Assembly: GCA_964423615.1 (NCBI GenBank)
Contig: CAYRFQ010000034.1
Location: forward strand, 16,203-80,202
Source: CAYRFQ01 sp964423615
GTDB taxonomy: Bacteria > Planctomycetota > Planctomycetia > Gemmatales > Gemmataceae
DNA length: 64,000 nucleotides
Reading direction: 5' to 3'
Positions 17,719 through 26,445 of this stretch are shown in pieces (position 1 is the stretch's first letter; every line of letters begins with the position of its first letter). A model generated the notes under the pieces. That model did no database searches. It saw nothing but the letters and a program-made list of their open reading frames with translations, and had not been told where the DNA came from. The position numbers and the translations under genes were made by a program.

Positions 17719-18672
17719 TTACGGAAGAGAAACGATCTCGCCATTGAAAATGGTCGACAAACCATGATAGGTAGGCTCGTCGATGGTCTCGCTAACAAAC
17801 CTTACCGCTCCGTCGGCCAAGCAGAAGTTGGCTCCGCCAGTGTGATAACTGTGGAAGGTGTAATTGCGTTTCCAGTCAGTGACGTCCCAAGGTTGTCCCG
17901 CATTGAAGAAGTTCATGGGGTGAGCACATGTACTGGTTGTATGATTAAAGTGACCCCAGAAGCCACAATGGTTCGAAAGTTTGTTGCTCGATTCACCAAT
18001 CAGGAGTGTGGTGCTCGTACCGTCTCCGTCGACAATGTCCTGGAGTCGGACTTCATTGGTATATATATTTCGGGAACCATCCAATTCCCGCATTTGACGA
18101 TCGAACGCGCCGCTGCCGCGTCTCAAACCGTCATTGCTCCCACCGATAGAAATGTTTAGACCGCCCCAAGCCCAGTTTGCGCCACTGACGCCTTTGTAAC
18201 TTGTGACAGCAGAACCGCCGCCATCGTCAAAGCCGTTGGCAACATTGGTAGAGATCGGCGGAGCAATATCGGAGGGGCAGCGGAACGAGGTGATGACGAT
18301 CTGGCGAACGAGTCGTCCGCCGACCGTGGAATTCATCGTAAGAGCGGCATTTCCTTTGCCGATCTGTGCCTGTTCGTAGAGGTTTTTCTGCTCGACGTAA
18401 GGCAGGATGTGGGCGAGCCAACTCCAGCCCCGACTGTTGACGTCGTACTGCCCATCGTGGGTTGTAGACGGCAAAGTTCCATGGGCGTCCTGGTATGTGT
18501 GGCAAGCCAAACCAAGTTGTTTGAGATTGTTGCTACAGGACATTCGAGCTGCTGCTGCACGTACTTTTTGGACAGCAGGTAGCAAGAGGCCAATCAAGAT
18601 GGCAATAATGGCAATCACCACAAGCAACTCAATGAGGGTGAATGCTGAACGGCGGACGGTTGGTTGAGACAT
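17719..18672 (-). CDS. DUF1559 protein with prepilin-type N-terminus
   Basis: 317 residues. The N-terminus RRSAFTLIELLVVIAIIAIL is a type IV pilin/pseudopilin signal, cleaved before the Phe and methylated in known systems; LLLPAVQKVRAAAARMSCSN follows, as is standard for the large planctomycete DUF1559 family. Near the C-terminus is the hallmark HSYHTGGANFCLADGAVRFV (the H-X9-DG motif). Planctomycete genomes often carry many such paralogues and their role is unknown, probably surface or pseudopilus-like. It lies on the same strand as and downstream of the small lipoprotein gene at 18707 (34-base gap), the usual pairing, so the two are probably one operon. Confidence 0.93.
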   Translation of the reverse strand: MSQPTVRRSAFTLIELLVVIAIIAILIGLLLPAVQKVRAAAARMSCSNNLKQLGLACHTYQDAHGTLPSTTHDGQYDVNSRGWSWLAHILPYVEQKNLYEQAQIGKGNAALTMNSTVGGRLVRQIVITSFRCPSDIAPPISTNVANGFDDGGGSAVTSYKGVSGANWAWGGLNISIGGSNDGLRRGSGAFDRQMRELDGSRNIYTNEVRLQDIVDGDGTSTTLLIGESSNKLSNHCGFWGHFNHTTSTCAHPMNFFNAGQPWDVTDWKRNYTFHSYHTGGANFCLADGAVRFVSETIDEPTYHGLSTIFNGEIVSLP

Positions 18673-18706
18673 AGAGAATCCTCTCGATGATCGTTAAGAA
18701 AGAAAG

Positions 18707-19150
18707 TTACTTACGAGGAGTAAGCTTGAGGTCGTAAGACCCTTCAGGGGCTCCAGATTTGACTTCCATTAGGAGGCTAGTTGACCCGACATTGGTGTAT
18801 TGATCTGCAACGAGGTATTCCGGAAGGGCGTATGGGTCGGCACCCTTTTTCTTTGGCTTTTCGGCGACGACAGTCACCTTGTACCATCCAGGAGGAGCAC
18901 CGGAACCGCCTTTTGACGAAAGCGTGTACGTCCCATCCGCACCAATGCTGGCTTGTGGGTTGTATGCGGTTTCGTTGCCTTTGCTCTTTTCGGGATGGAA
19001 CGTGACGGTTCCAGTCGTGAGTGGACTGTCTCCGTTCATTACCTTACCTTTTACTGGGATAAGAGTTTCCCCTCCACACGCGCTGCAACAGATCAGCAAA
19101 AGGGCTGGGAGGAATTGAAGCCCAACCTTTCGATAAGCATACGTAGTCAT
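18707..19150 (-). CDS. Small lipoprotein with carboxypeptidase-regulatory-like fold
   Basis: 147 residues from ATG 19150, with an AGGGA ribosome site upstream. The N-terminus is a lipoprotein signal with a lipobox-like FLPALLLICCSACGG. The mature part is a single Ig-like/carboxypeptidase-regulatory-type domain: LIPVKGKVMNGDSPLTTGTV, TFHPEKSKGN, IGADGTYTLSSKGGSGAPPG, WYKVTVVAE and a terminal GSYDLKLTPRK. Such proteins regularly accompany DUF1559 genes in planctomycetes and are thought to sit at the cell surface. It is the first gene of the pair; its promoter should lie just upstream of 19150. Confidence 0.85.
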   Translation of the reverse strand: MTTYAYRKVGLQFLPALLLICCSACGGETLIPVKGKVMNGDSPLTTGTVTFHPEKSKGNETAYNPQASIGADGTYTLSSKGGSGAPPGWYKVTVVAEKPKKKGADPYALPEYLVADQYTNVGSTSLLMEVKSGAPEGSYDLKLTPRK

Positions 19151-20109
19151 GAATTCCCTAAAATAACAAGATTGATGGAATTTTTTGGATTTTTTTCGAT
19201 TTGGTGAAAAATCTTCAATCCAAAACCTCTTACGCTTAGTGGGCAATAGTCGAGAATCAGAAGCTTGAGCTTTGGGGATGTTCCCGGTACTTCGAGGGTA
19301 CTTCGAGAGCTGCTGATCGGACTGATCTGTAGATTGTATTAGCCCAACCAAAGGATCTCAATCGATATACCGGTGACTAAGTTGGAGAGTATCACATGAT
19401 TCCCGAGGCAGTTTCTCAACATCAGAAATTGTTCTGCGATTTTGGGATACAGACTGGCAATTCCCAACCAGGGAGTCCCAGTTTCTTTCATCGCAAGCTC
19501 ATGGAGCTAGAAGTTGTTCAGCTAACGATGGAATTAGTTGGCATTCGCCAAACCCGCGTGTGTTTCAGCTCAGAACGTTTTTTAAGAGCTGTGTTGAATC
19601 GTATCGCAGTTTACGGAGAGGGAAAAATTGTTTATGGCCGAAACTCTAGTACTGGATTATGGAGCGAATAGGTTAGATCCCGAGGACACTCTCTTGGGGA
19701 TAGTGGAATTTGATAGACATCCAACGAACCCAGAACACCGACAAGTGGTAGAGAGGAACCTTGTGTAGATGTTTCGAGATTGTGTGGGAGACTGAATCCA
19801 ACAAATCAAAGGGAATCAACTCCTGAGGTGTCTACTCGAATCCCAAATTTCTCCAGGACAAATCGTCGGTTGGACAATTGACGTAGAAACAATTGACGCG
19901 GGGACGTTCATCCACGAATTTGACTTTGTTCCGAAGTTCGACCACAAAGTCTGAATTGTAAATAAGTTAGCAACTCCTACAAGAGAATCCAGGGAAAAAT
20001 TAGGTTGTGGATGAAATATTTCTTTCAGAGGGCGCACCTTTGGTTCTGGTAATGATGTCGATCTTGGCCAGATTGATTTGTCACAGGCCAAAGCACAAGT
20101 TGTGAAATT
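19151..20109. other. Long intergenic region
   Basis: About 960 bases with one weak candidate gene (19396-19671). Otherwise I see no RNA gene, terminator or repeat up to the family B copy that starts near 20110. Confidence 0.35.
19396..19671 (+). CDS. Possible small hypothetical protein
   Basis: 91 residues beginning MIPEAVSQHQKLFCDFGIQ. The only support is an ATG with GGAGAG about 7 bases upstream and a fairly balanced composition. No motif, signal peptide or family is recognised. It may be a chance frame in a long spacer. Confidence 0.25.
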   Translation: MIPEAVSQHQKLFCDFGIQTGNSQPGSPSFFHRKLMELEVVQLTMELVGIRQTRVCFSSERFLRAVLNRIAVYGEGKIVYGRNSSTGLWSE

Positions 20110-20312
20110 CTGCTGGGCGAATGAATCATTGTTGTTTTTGGTCTTTGGCTTTGTTCAAGCAAGTACCTGGCCATTCTGACCAGGCTACGATGACCTTTGC
20201 CTTCGGCCAAAAGAAAAAAACGACTTGCATGGATTCGTCGTGCTGAGCGAACGGCGAATAGTCTCGTCTTACGACTGACTGGACAGAGGCTTCATTGACA
20301 GCGATGGTCTCA
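20110..20312 (+). repeat. Family B repeat, copy B1
   Basis: The core ACCTGGCCATTCTGACCAGG and GGCTACGATGA (20164-20192) is shared with copies at 23311 and 57995. TTCGGCCAA and GGATTCGTCGTGCTGAGCGA follow, as in B3. The right end, GGCTTCATTGAC then GGTCTCAATAG, matches the right end of B3. The left end GCTGGGCGAATGAATC resembles GGGCGGCTGATGAACC of B4. Confidence 0.65.
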
Positions 20313-20572
20313 ATAGGTCACTTTGTAACTGGGAAACTATCAAAGCTCCAGAGATTCTAGCGACTTGCATAACTTATAAAATTGGCTAAGTTAGTATAAC
20401 TGGAATACCCAGCCACAATACGTTCCAGGATGTGAATTATTTTGCAAAGTGAGCAACCGGGACAGTGGAATCCCAACGGAGTTGTTCACGCGTTTTACTA
20501 CCAAACAGTAGTGGCTTTTCTCGGAGAGCACGAAGGCCCGCCAGGACGCCAGAAAAGCTGGGGAGAACCACG

Positions 20573-21058
20573 ATGAAGTTCTTAGCAATTGCAGTCGCTG
20601 TCGTCATGTCTTTCGGAAGCTTGGTCTGTGCCGATGAGTTGCCCAAAGAACCCAAATTTGGACGGCAACGCATCACCGAAATTCGACAACCGAAAGACAC
20701 CAAAGCACCGAGCGTGAAGCAGGAAGGTAAACTCAAACCGGGTGAGGCCAAGGGAACGAAGTTGAAATCCAAGGACTGGGTTTGCGGTCGATGCTTCACG
20801 GACGAAGAGGGTCGACGTTGGCGTCTCACTTCGGGCCTACCCCACAATGAGAAACCGGCAGACCTTCCCGGGTGGTTGATCCGAGATAAAAACGGACGCC
20901 TTTCTTTCATGACGAACAAAGGGTCGTTGTACCGCCCAGGGTCGGACATTGTTCCGCGGCAATCTCAATACGACCAATACCCACGGGTCAATGGTTTGCG
21001 TATTCCTCAGAATCCGTTCGCGCCGGGGACAGTCATCCGAGACCGGTTTGTTCCGTAA
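20573..21058 (+). CDS. Small secreted protein of unknown function
   Basis: 161 residues; ATG 20573 has GGGGAGA upstream. A signal peptide (MKFLAIAVAVVMSFGSLVCA) precedes a charged Lys/Pro-rich stretch and a core with KDWVCGRCFTDEEGRRW. The segment GWLIRDKNGRLSFMTNKGSL followed by YRPG resembles the second half of the repeat module in the two surface proteins (KWFLDKDGAWVSMTPDGRIF). The match is by eye only. Exported by prediction; no enzyme motif. No obvious operon partner, since the next gene starts 730 bases downstream. Confidence 0.7.
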   Translation: MKFLAIAVAVVMSFGSLVCADELPKEPKFGRQRITEIRQPKDTKAPSVKQEGKLKPGEAKGTKLKSKDWVCGRCFTDEEGRRWRLTSGLPHNEKPADLPGWLIRDKNGRLSFMTNKGSLYRPGSDIVPRQSQYDQYPRVNGLRIPQNPFAPGTVIRDRFVP

Positions 21059-21791
21059 ACCTGTCTCGCCCGAAGCGTACTTTGTTCTTGTGCGGGTGTG
21101 TCCTCGCGGCGGAGAATCCGAAGCGAGGCACTGCTACCATTTTTGTGATGTGCTTTCTGGGTCTGGACCCACCCGACCACTTGCTCCGCTCCCTCAGGTT
21201 CCGGCCCCGGGAGCATCTCAGGCGGCCGTTCGGCACGTCGACCGGGTGCATCACTTGCCCCGAAGTCTAAAGACCAAATTACGGGCTTGTCTGCACTGAC
21301 AGGCCTGCGAATCTCGGCTCACTGTCGCATTCTCCCGAGACGTCTCCCGAGAAAAAGTGCTTCCACTTCCGCGGGTCTCGCGTTATACAATAGGAAGTTG
21401 CTTAGACGGAAGGAATCCGGATGATTCTCTGCTCAAAATCCGTTTTTCTACTTTTCCGGGTTGCCAAATCAGGCCAATCCTCGGGTTCCCATCCGAGAAC
21501 GACCCGCGTGTTTGTCCTATGCTTATCGAAAGAGTAAGCCTGGAAAGCGAAACGCCTCAGAATTTTGCAAAGGGAATGCGATCGAAATCGATTTCCTGTG
21601 AGTCCGTTTGGCGGATGTGTCTTTTTCGAAAAGACCTTGGCGGCGTTTCCAGGGCATTCGAGAGTGGGCGAGGAGAAAGTGTCGGTCGATGGGCCGTTGG
21701 GGTTTTTCGAAGTTTCGCTGTTGGTGGGATTTCGAGATGGCTGGCTCTCCGCCGACTTCCTTCGTCTCGTGGTGCTAAAGAGGCGTTTCCG
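21059..21791 (+). other. Intergenic region
   Basis: About 730 bases. An open frame runs through part of it into the 21792 gene, but its translation upstream of 21792 is not protein-like. I see no RNA gene, terminator or known repeat. Confidence 0.35.
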
Positions 21792-22298
21792 ATGAATCAC
21801 AAACAAATATCGTCGCTGTGTGTGCTTTTCGGGGTAGCTTTGTATCTGTTCTGGCACAGTTCGTCCACGGCAAAGGCCGAACCGTTGCCGAAAGAACTGC
21901 ACCCGGCTGACAAGCTTATCCGGTCCAACGCCAAAATGATCGGTTTTTTCGCGCTGCCGACATATACCTATGTGGACATCGGGTATCATACGTGGCGGAA
22001 GATGGAGAAGGGCGGCTTCGAGCTTTCTTATACGCTCGAGTTCGAAGGTCCGGTGACGGTCAAGATGGCTTTTTACTTAGACTCAGACGGGAGCATGAAG
22101 TATTTGAAAGTGGTGCGTGAAAACGCCTACTGGAACCCTTTCACGGATGCCGTTGGGTCGTCGCAACTCAAAACACTTCGGAAAATCGTTCACACTCATC
22201 CCGGCGTCAAGCAAGACGTGGATTTGATCAAGCAGGCCGATTCGGCGAACGCGCAGGACCTGTGTATTCTCTATTTGCAGCTCGAACAAAAAAAGTGA
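21792..22298 (+). CDS. Secreted or membrane-anchored protein of unknown function
   Basis: 168 residues. ATG 21792 has AGAGG upstream and gives a hydrophobic start (ISSLCVLFGVALYLFWH) ending in an AKA-like cleavage site. The mature part has KLIRSNAKMIGFFALPTYTY, YHTWRKMEKGGFELSYTLEF and DSDGSMKYLKVVRENAYWNP. No known domain is recognised. Its stop codon overlaps the GTG at 22295 of the next gene, so the two are probably translated together, placing this protein with the hydrolase. Confidence 0.7.
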   Translation: MNHKQISSLCVLFGVALYLFWHSSSTAKAEPLPKELHPADKLIRSNAKMIGFFALPTYTYVDIGYHTWRKMEKGGFELSYTLEFEGPVTVKMAFYLDSDGSMKYLKVVRENAYWNPFTDAVGSSQLKTLRKIVHTHPGVKQDVDLIKQADSANAQDLCILYLQLEQKK

Positions 22299-23143
22299 TT
22301 TCCCCCGTCGCATCCACACTCATCCCGAAATCGGGATGGGTGGGTGTCGGCGGGGGCCAACCACGAACCCAATTCGTTCAGGTCTCGGGGACAACAACGC
22401 CGTCACGAATGTGGACACGCCGCAAAGGCCACACGCGAGCGGTCGTCCTCTTGCACGGCTTCCAGTTCACACGAGACAATCCGATCGTGTTGGTCCCGGG
22501 CCTGGTTAACTGGCAAACTCCCGGTTCGCTGCTGGTTAAGATGATGGAACACCATGCGGATGTCTATGCGTTCGCCTACAGCCAGGATGTTTCGCTATCT
22601 CAGATTGCACGATGCAAGACGTTTGAAGAAGGAATCCGGAACTTACGAAAACTCGGGTATAAAGAGATCGTCCTGGTTGGCCACAGCGCGGGCGGCTTGT
22701 TGGCCCGTCAACTCGTCGAAGAGCACCCCAACCTTGGTGTCACCAAAGTCATTCAGGTGTGCAGTCCGAACGGTGGTTCGGTGTGGGCCAACATTCGTTC
22801 GTTAGCGGCTCCAAACTTGCAACAGTTCGCCGAAGGGATGACGCAAGGTAACAAACGAATTGACTCGATCATCCGCAACAAACACATCCCCAAATCAGTC
22901 GAGTTCGTCTGCGTTGTTGGTACAGGCGGATTTGGCGGCGACTTGGTCGTCTCTCACGAAGAACAGTGGAGTCGCGATCTCCAACAACAAAACATTCGAG
23001 CGGTGCGTGTTCCCGTGACCCACACCAATGCCATGACCAACTGGGACAGCATAGCCCCGATCGTCCGGTTGGTGGCCGAAAAGGTCCATCGGTTTTCTGC
23101 CGCGGAAGTGATTTTGATGCGGGCTGCGCTGGAGTTGGATTGA
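22295..23143 (+). CDS. Alpha/beta hydrolase, lipase or PGAP1-like
   Basis: About 282 residues from the GTG that overlaps the previous stop (GTGA); GTG 22262 and ATG 22409 are alternative starts, and none has a clear ribosome site. Landmarks of the fold are AVVLLHGFQFTRDNP (oxyanion strand), VLVGHSAGGLLARQLVE with nucleophile Ser in GHSAG, VIQVCSPNGGS, and VTHTNAMTNW supplying a likely catalytic His. The layout recalls triacylglycerol-lipase/PGAP1-like esterases. No signal peptide is evident, so it may be cytoplasmic. Substrate unknown. Confidence 0.8.
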   Translation: MISPVASTLIPKSGWVGVGGGQPRTQFVQVSGTTTPSRMWTRRKGHTRAVVLLHGFQFTRDNPIVLVPGLVNWQTPGSLLVKMMEHHADVYAFAYSQDVSLSQIARCKTFEEGIRNLRKLGYKEIVLVGHSAGGLLARQLVEEHPNLGVTKVIQVCSPNGGSVWANIRSLAAPNLQQFAEGMTQGNKRIDSIIRNKHIPKSVEFVCVVGTGGFGGDLVVSHEEQWSRDLQQQNIRAVRVPVTHTNAMTNWDSIAPIVRLVAEKVHRFSAAEVILMRAALELD

Positions 23144-23299
23144 GTCGAAGCTATCTGCCGAAGAGTTTGATGAGTCGATTGTGCCGGGAAAACTGGGGTG
23201 TGGACCCACTCGAAAAACTCATTGAGAGAAGAGAAGACGGCACTTGGTATCGCCAACGGGTTGGCGGAAGATGATCGGCAGAGCCATAGATCTCGCCTG

Positions 23300-23350
23300 T
23301 GGTTCCAGGAGTACCTGGCCATTGTGACCAGGCTACGATGAGGGGCCAAT
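23300..23350 (+). repeat. Family B repeat, core fragment B2
   Basis: GTACCTGGCCATTGTGACCA and GGCTACGATGA match the core of B1 and B3; GGGCCAATCGAAG follows. The terminal sequences seen at the other copies are not clear here. The remainder of 23144-23419 holds nothing recognisable. Confidence 0.6.
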
Positions 23351-23419
23351 CGAAGTCATTACTGGTGGTGACAGCCGAGCCATTGTCAGGAACGGCTTGA
23401 AAGCGGTTCAGAACTGGTT

Positions 23420-25021
23420 TTAACCGACCAACAAAGCTACCCTTGCGTAATGGGGCAACTGTTGGTCCAACACTTCACCAAGTATCGCTTTGCCTTGATC
23501 CACGTTGTTGATCGGCTTTTCGTCTTCACTGATTGACAGAATGCCGTCTTGGAATTTGTTAACCAGGGCTTCCAGCACGGTTTCTCGATCTCGACTGCCG
23601 TCGAGCAGCGGCAACATATGACAGTCGAACGGACTCAAAGGCACTTTCTCGTGTCGCAAACTGGTCACCCAGTTATCGCGTGTGGCTTGGAGACGTACTA
23701 ACGGGCTGGCCACAGGTCGGTCTGTGACTTCCGTGGAAAAAGTGGGAGGATGGAGTGACAACTCTACCAAAGAACCATCACCACTACAGTACGCGGTGAG
23801 CAGAGCCCGACTGAGAATCAAGGCTAGCCGGTGGATCGAAGTCGGGTCTTCCGTGGCCGAAGGAGCAAGGTGTAAGCGAGCCTGGTGTAAGAGTGTTTGG
23901 AATGGGATCGCTTTGGGCCAGACCTTGCCCAGATGGAGCAGCGCTGCTTTGACGATTGGAGTCGTTGTCGTCAGCGTCACGCTTCCTGCGGTGAACTCTG
24001 TGGATGTCGCTGAGTGTATGTCGAAGCCTTCGGATGTTGGGCGGGCAGGCGAGGCGATGGAAAAATGGGCAATCGACTCGGCCCGGACGTTGTAATCGGG
24101 CTGCTGATCAACGTGACAGACCAAAGACTGCCGGAAGCTGCGGTTCCGCAAGAAGTCCATGTACTGTTCTTTTTCCAACAGATTCGGAGCCAATTCTTCG
24201 AGCCGACGTTGGGCTTCCGCAGAAAACCCCGTGCTCGAAACCATGATCCGAAACTCCGCTTCCCCAAGGTAACGAAGTTGGTGTTGGGCGAGTCGTTCGC
24301 AGAACTGAAGGAAGTAGACTGGCTCGTTCGTTTCTTCCAGGTGCTCGTGGAAAAGGTACGCGTCAGAGTGTTGCCTGAGGAGTTCGACATTCTCCTTTAA
24401 CAAGAGCGTGTATGGGCTGGTCCCGCTCGGGTTGGCAGTCACCAGGAAATCCAGAAGTGAACGTGCACGATAGATTTTTTGTTCGGGTGATTCGCCAGGG
24501 AATCGGTTGACGTGGTAACGAGCCATGTCGCGGATCATTCCGCGAAGGTACCAGCCAGGATGGGTGTTGTAACTGATGTAGGCGATGCCGTTGGGTTCCA
24601 AGTTTTTCGAACAAACATCGAGTATTTTCTGTTGAACTTCGCGAGGCACCCACGAATAGACACCGTGGCAGAGGATGTAGTCGAAGGTGCCGAACGACTC
24701 ATCGATGTCTGTGATGCTCAGATGACGCAGTTCGATGTTTTGTAAACCCAGGGCGTCGATATCCTGCTGGCCCTCGGCAATTTGCTTCGAGGAAAGATCG
24801 ATGCCAAGGAACTGACCCTTTGGCAGCGTGAGGGCCAAAGGTATGAGATTGCCACCACTGGCACAGCCGATCTCCAGGGCACGACATTTCTCGACGGGCG
24901 GCGGAGTCAGCCCAAGTAATGTGGCAATCGTGGCGAGGTGGTCGGGGTGTGTCTGGACGTACGGGTGGCTGGGGTAGGGGACATCGTCATAAGTAGTTTG
25001 CGGTCCGACTTCTTTGCCCAT
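23420..25021 (-). CDS. Class I SAM methyltransferase with methyltransferase regulatory domain
   Basis: 533 residues from ATG 25021; a GTG at 25096 would add 25 residues but looks unlikely. The N-terminal half is a Rossmann methyltransferase: motif I ALEIGCASGGNL (near 48-59), the acidic FLGIDLS, then FDYILCHGVYSWVP and NGIAYISYNTHPGW. The middle (about 200-310) is the helical MethyTransf_Reg domain (PF10119 type: LLKENVELLRQHSDAYLFHE, FCERLAQHQLRYLGEAEF). The C-terminal 200 residues resemble the PKMT-type extension. Known members methylate protein lysines or small molecules; the substrate cannot be told here. Confidence 0.87.
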   Translation of the reverse strand: MGKEVGPQTTYDDVPYPSHPYVQTHPDHLATIATLLGLTPPPVEKCRALEIGCASGGNLIPLALTLPKGQFLGIDLSSKQIAEGQQDIDALGLQNIELRHLSITDIDESFGTFDYILCHGVYSWVPREVQQKILDVCSKNLEPNGIAYISYNTHPGWYLRGMIRDMARYHVNRFPGESPEQKIYRARSLLDFLVTANPSGTSPYTLLLKENVELLRQHSDAYLFHEHLEETNEPVYFLQFCERLAQHQLRYLGEAEFRIMVSSTGFSAEAQRRLEELAPNLLEKEQYMDFLRNRSFRQSLVCHVDQQPDYNVRAESIAHFSIASPARPTSEGFDIHSATSTEFTAGSVTLTTTTPIVKAALLHLGKVWPKAIPFQTLLHQARLHLAPSATEDPTSIHRLALILSRALLTAYCSGDGSLVELSLHPPTFSTEVTDRPVASPLVRLQATRDNWVTSLRHEKVPLSPFDCHMLPLLDGSRDRETVLEALVNKFQDGILSISEDEKPINNVDQGKAILGEVLDQQLPHYARVALLVG

Positions 25022-25153
25022 GATGGTGGTGGAACTCTGAATGCCATATTCGAAGGAAACAGTAACTGAATTTTGTTTGGAACAACTGGAAACCACTCAG
25101 CCCGAGATTGTCTCGCATAACTCAATAGCAGACAATCTTGGGTTGGCCCACTC

Positions 25154-25692
25154 TCATATCCATTCTTCAAGCGACTCTGGTGTTTCGGCAGTTCGTTCCC
25201 TGAACAGGTCGCGAGTGATTAGTTTCTCTCCCTGCTGTTCGACGAATTCTAAGACCTGGATTTGCCATTCGACCTCCTCTTTACCAACCTCTCCATTGTA
25301 TTCAGCGAAGCCGTCAACAGCTTCGTAGGCGTAGTAGTTGGCCTGCATGAGATTCTTCAGCACGTCTTTCTATGGTTCGGGCTTGATCGCATCGAGGAGA
25401 TGTAAGGTCGCGTAGCCCACAGTTGCCGCGGGAGTAAACTCAGAGCCCTCGTCGTCAAGATCGGAAACGGCACTGTTCCCTCGGTCCGTCTCATACTCGT
25501 GAGTTGGTCGGGAGTGGCCTGTTGTCCGAGAGCGACAGTCCAAGCCAGTTCCACCGCGTCTTCGAGTGTGCTGTCTTCATCATAGTTATGTTCGAAGACA
25601 GGGAGAGCGTGCTCCACGCAAACTGATGCAAAGGCGAGACGCACCTGAGGCTCAAGTTTCCTCATTCGGGACTTCAATCCGTCAATATGCAT
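25154..25692 (-). pseudogene. Broken Imm5-like immunity gene
   Basis: A very strong ribosome site (GGAGGGAGGAG) precedes ATG 25692. The frame reads HIDGLKSRMRKLEPQVRLAF, ASVCVEHALPVFEHNYDED and AVELAWTVALGQQATPDQL. A frameshift near 25470-25490 then moves to DLDDEGSEFTPAATVGYATL and HLLDAIKPEP, a TAG stop interrupts at 25370-25372, and the same frame continues LKNLMQANYYAYEAVDGFAE to the stop at 25154. The RLAFAxxCxExxLPxFE start and helical character resemble the Imm5 immunity family. Position downstream of RHS relics fits an immunity gene. The family assignment is by eye. Confidence 0.6.
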
Positions 25693-25964
25693 TTGCTACT
25701 CCTCCCTCCTGTTATGGAGACTGAACACGGTAAATCGTCTTTGGCAATGGTCATCCAACTCGGCATCGGAAAACCACCGATCTGGACATTCGGGGATGTA
25801 TTCAACATGATGGCTTCCGGCTTCCCAGGAGGAACACACGGGTCTTTGCCCATCAAGGCACCCATCGCGAGAGCGACGAGATCGTTGGCCAACTGAGTCG
25901 CGGCCACAGCGGCGTTCATGTCTATAGTTTGGGTTGGTGGAAAATTGACTCTTGGGTTAATCAT
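25674..25964 (-). pseudogene. Relic of a duplicated RHS gene (N-terminal piece with internal deletion)
   Basis: MINPRVNFPPTQT matches the start of the intact RHS protein (MSNPRVNFPTSRPTQ). The frame then jumps over about 240 residues to AVAATQLANDLVALAMGALM, GKDPCVPPG and NTSPNVQIGGFPMPSWM, matching the intact gene near 29960-30130. It then runs into unrelated sequence (CSVSITGGRSSKCILTD) and overlaps the start of the immunity-like gene. The PAAR region and the whole RHS shell are missing. Confidence 0.8.
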
Positions 25965-25967
25965 GAA

Positions 25968-26250
25968 GAGGTTCCCCTTTTCACAAAGACTTCAGTAGGG
26001 AGTCGACGGCATGGAGTTTGGTCTGGGCATTGTTCTGTTTGGAAAAACGGACGAGATGGCCGAGCTCCCAGTTCGGACAGCAATCCCACTCTCTTAACAC
26101 AAATCGGCCGCGATAATCCAACTTTCCTCGGCCCGATCATTAGCTTGTTACTGTTCCTGACTGAGCCCACGCCATTCCAACACACGGACCTTGCGTTTCA
26201 TCTCGAGACTTGCTTGGGGTAACTTGTCAGGCTCCATGTTATCTTGTTCC
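25968..26250 (-). pseudogene. Relic of a duplicated TPR-protein gene (3' end)
   Basis: Bases 26160-26245 closely match 30985-31070 in the intact TPR gene: LPQASLEMKRKVRVLEWRGL with SQEQ versus LTQASLDAERKARALEWRGL with SQEQ. The match continues more weakly to the ATG of the RHS relic, with stops and frameshifts. The order TPR relic, RHS relic repeats the order of the intact genes, so the pair was copied as a block. Confidence 0.75.
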
Positions 26251-26445
26251 ACGATCCCAACAACATCGCATATCGCGAGATGATCAGGGTAGGTTGTCGT
26301 AAAGGATGGGCTCTGATGACCCATCCGAGGGGCTTGTGACGGTCCCATAGAACCTATCAACACATGACATTGCTCACACCGATCTGCACATACATGTCTC
26401 GCAATAACGGTCTGGTGACACGCCCGAAGATCGAAACACTGAACG

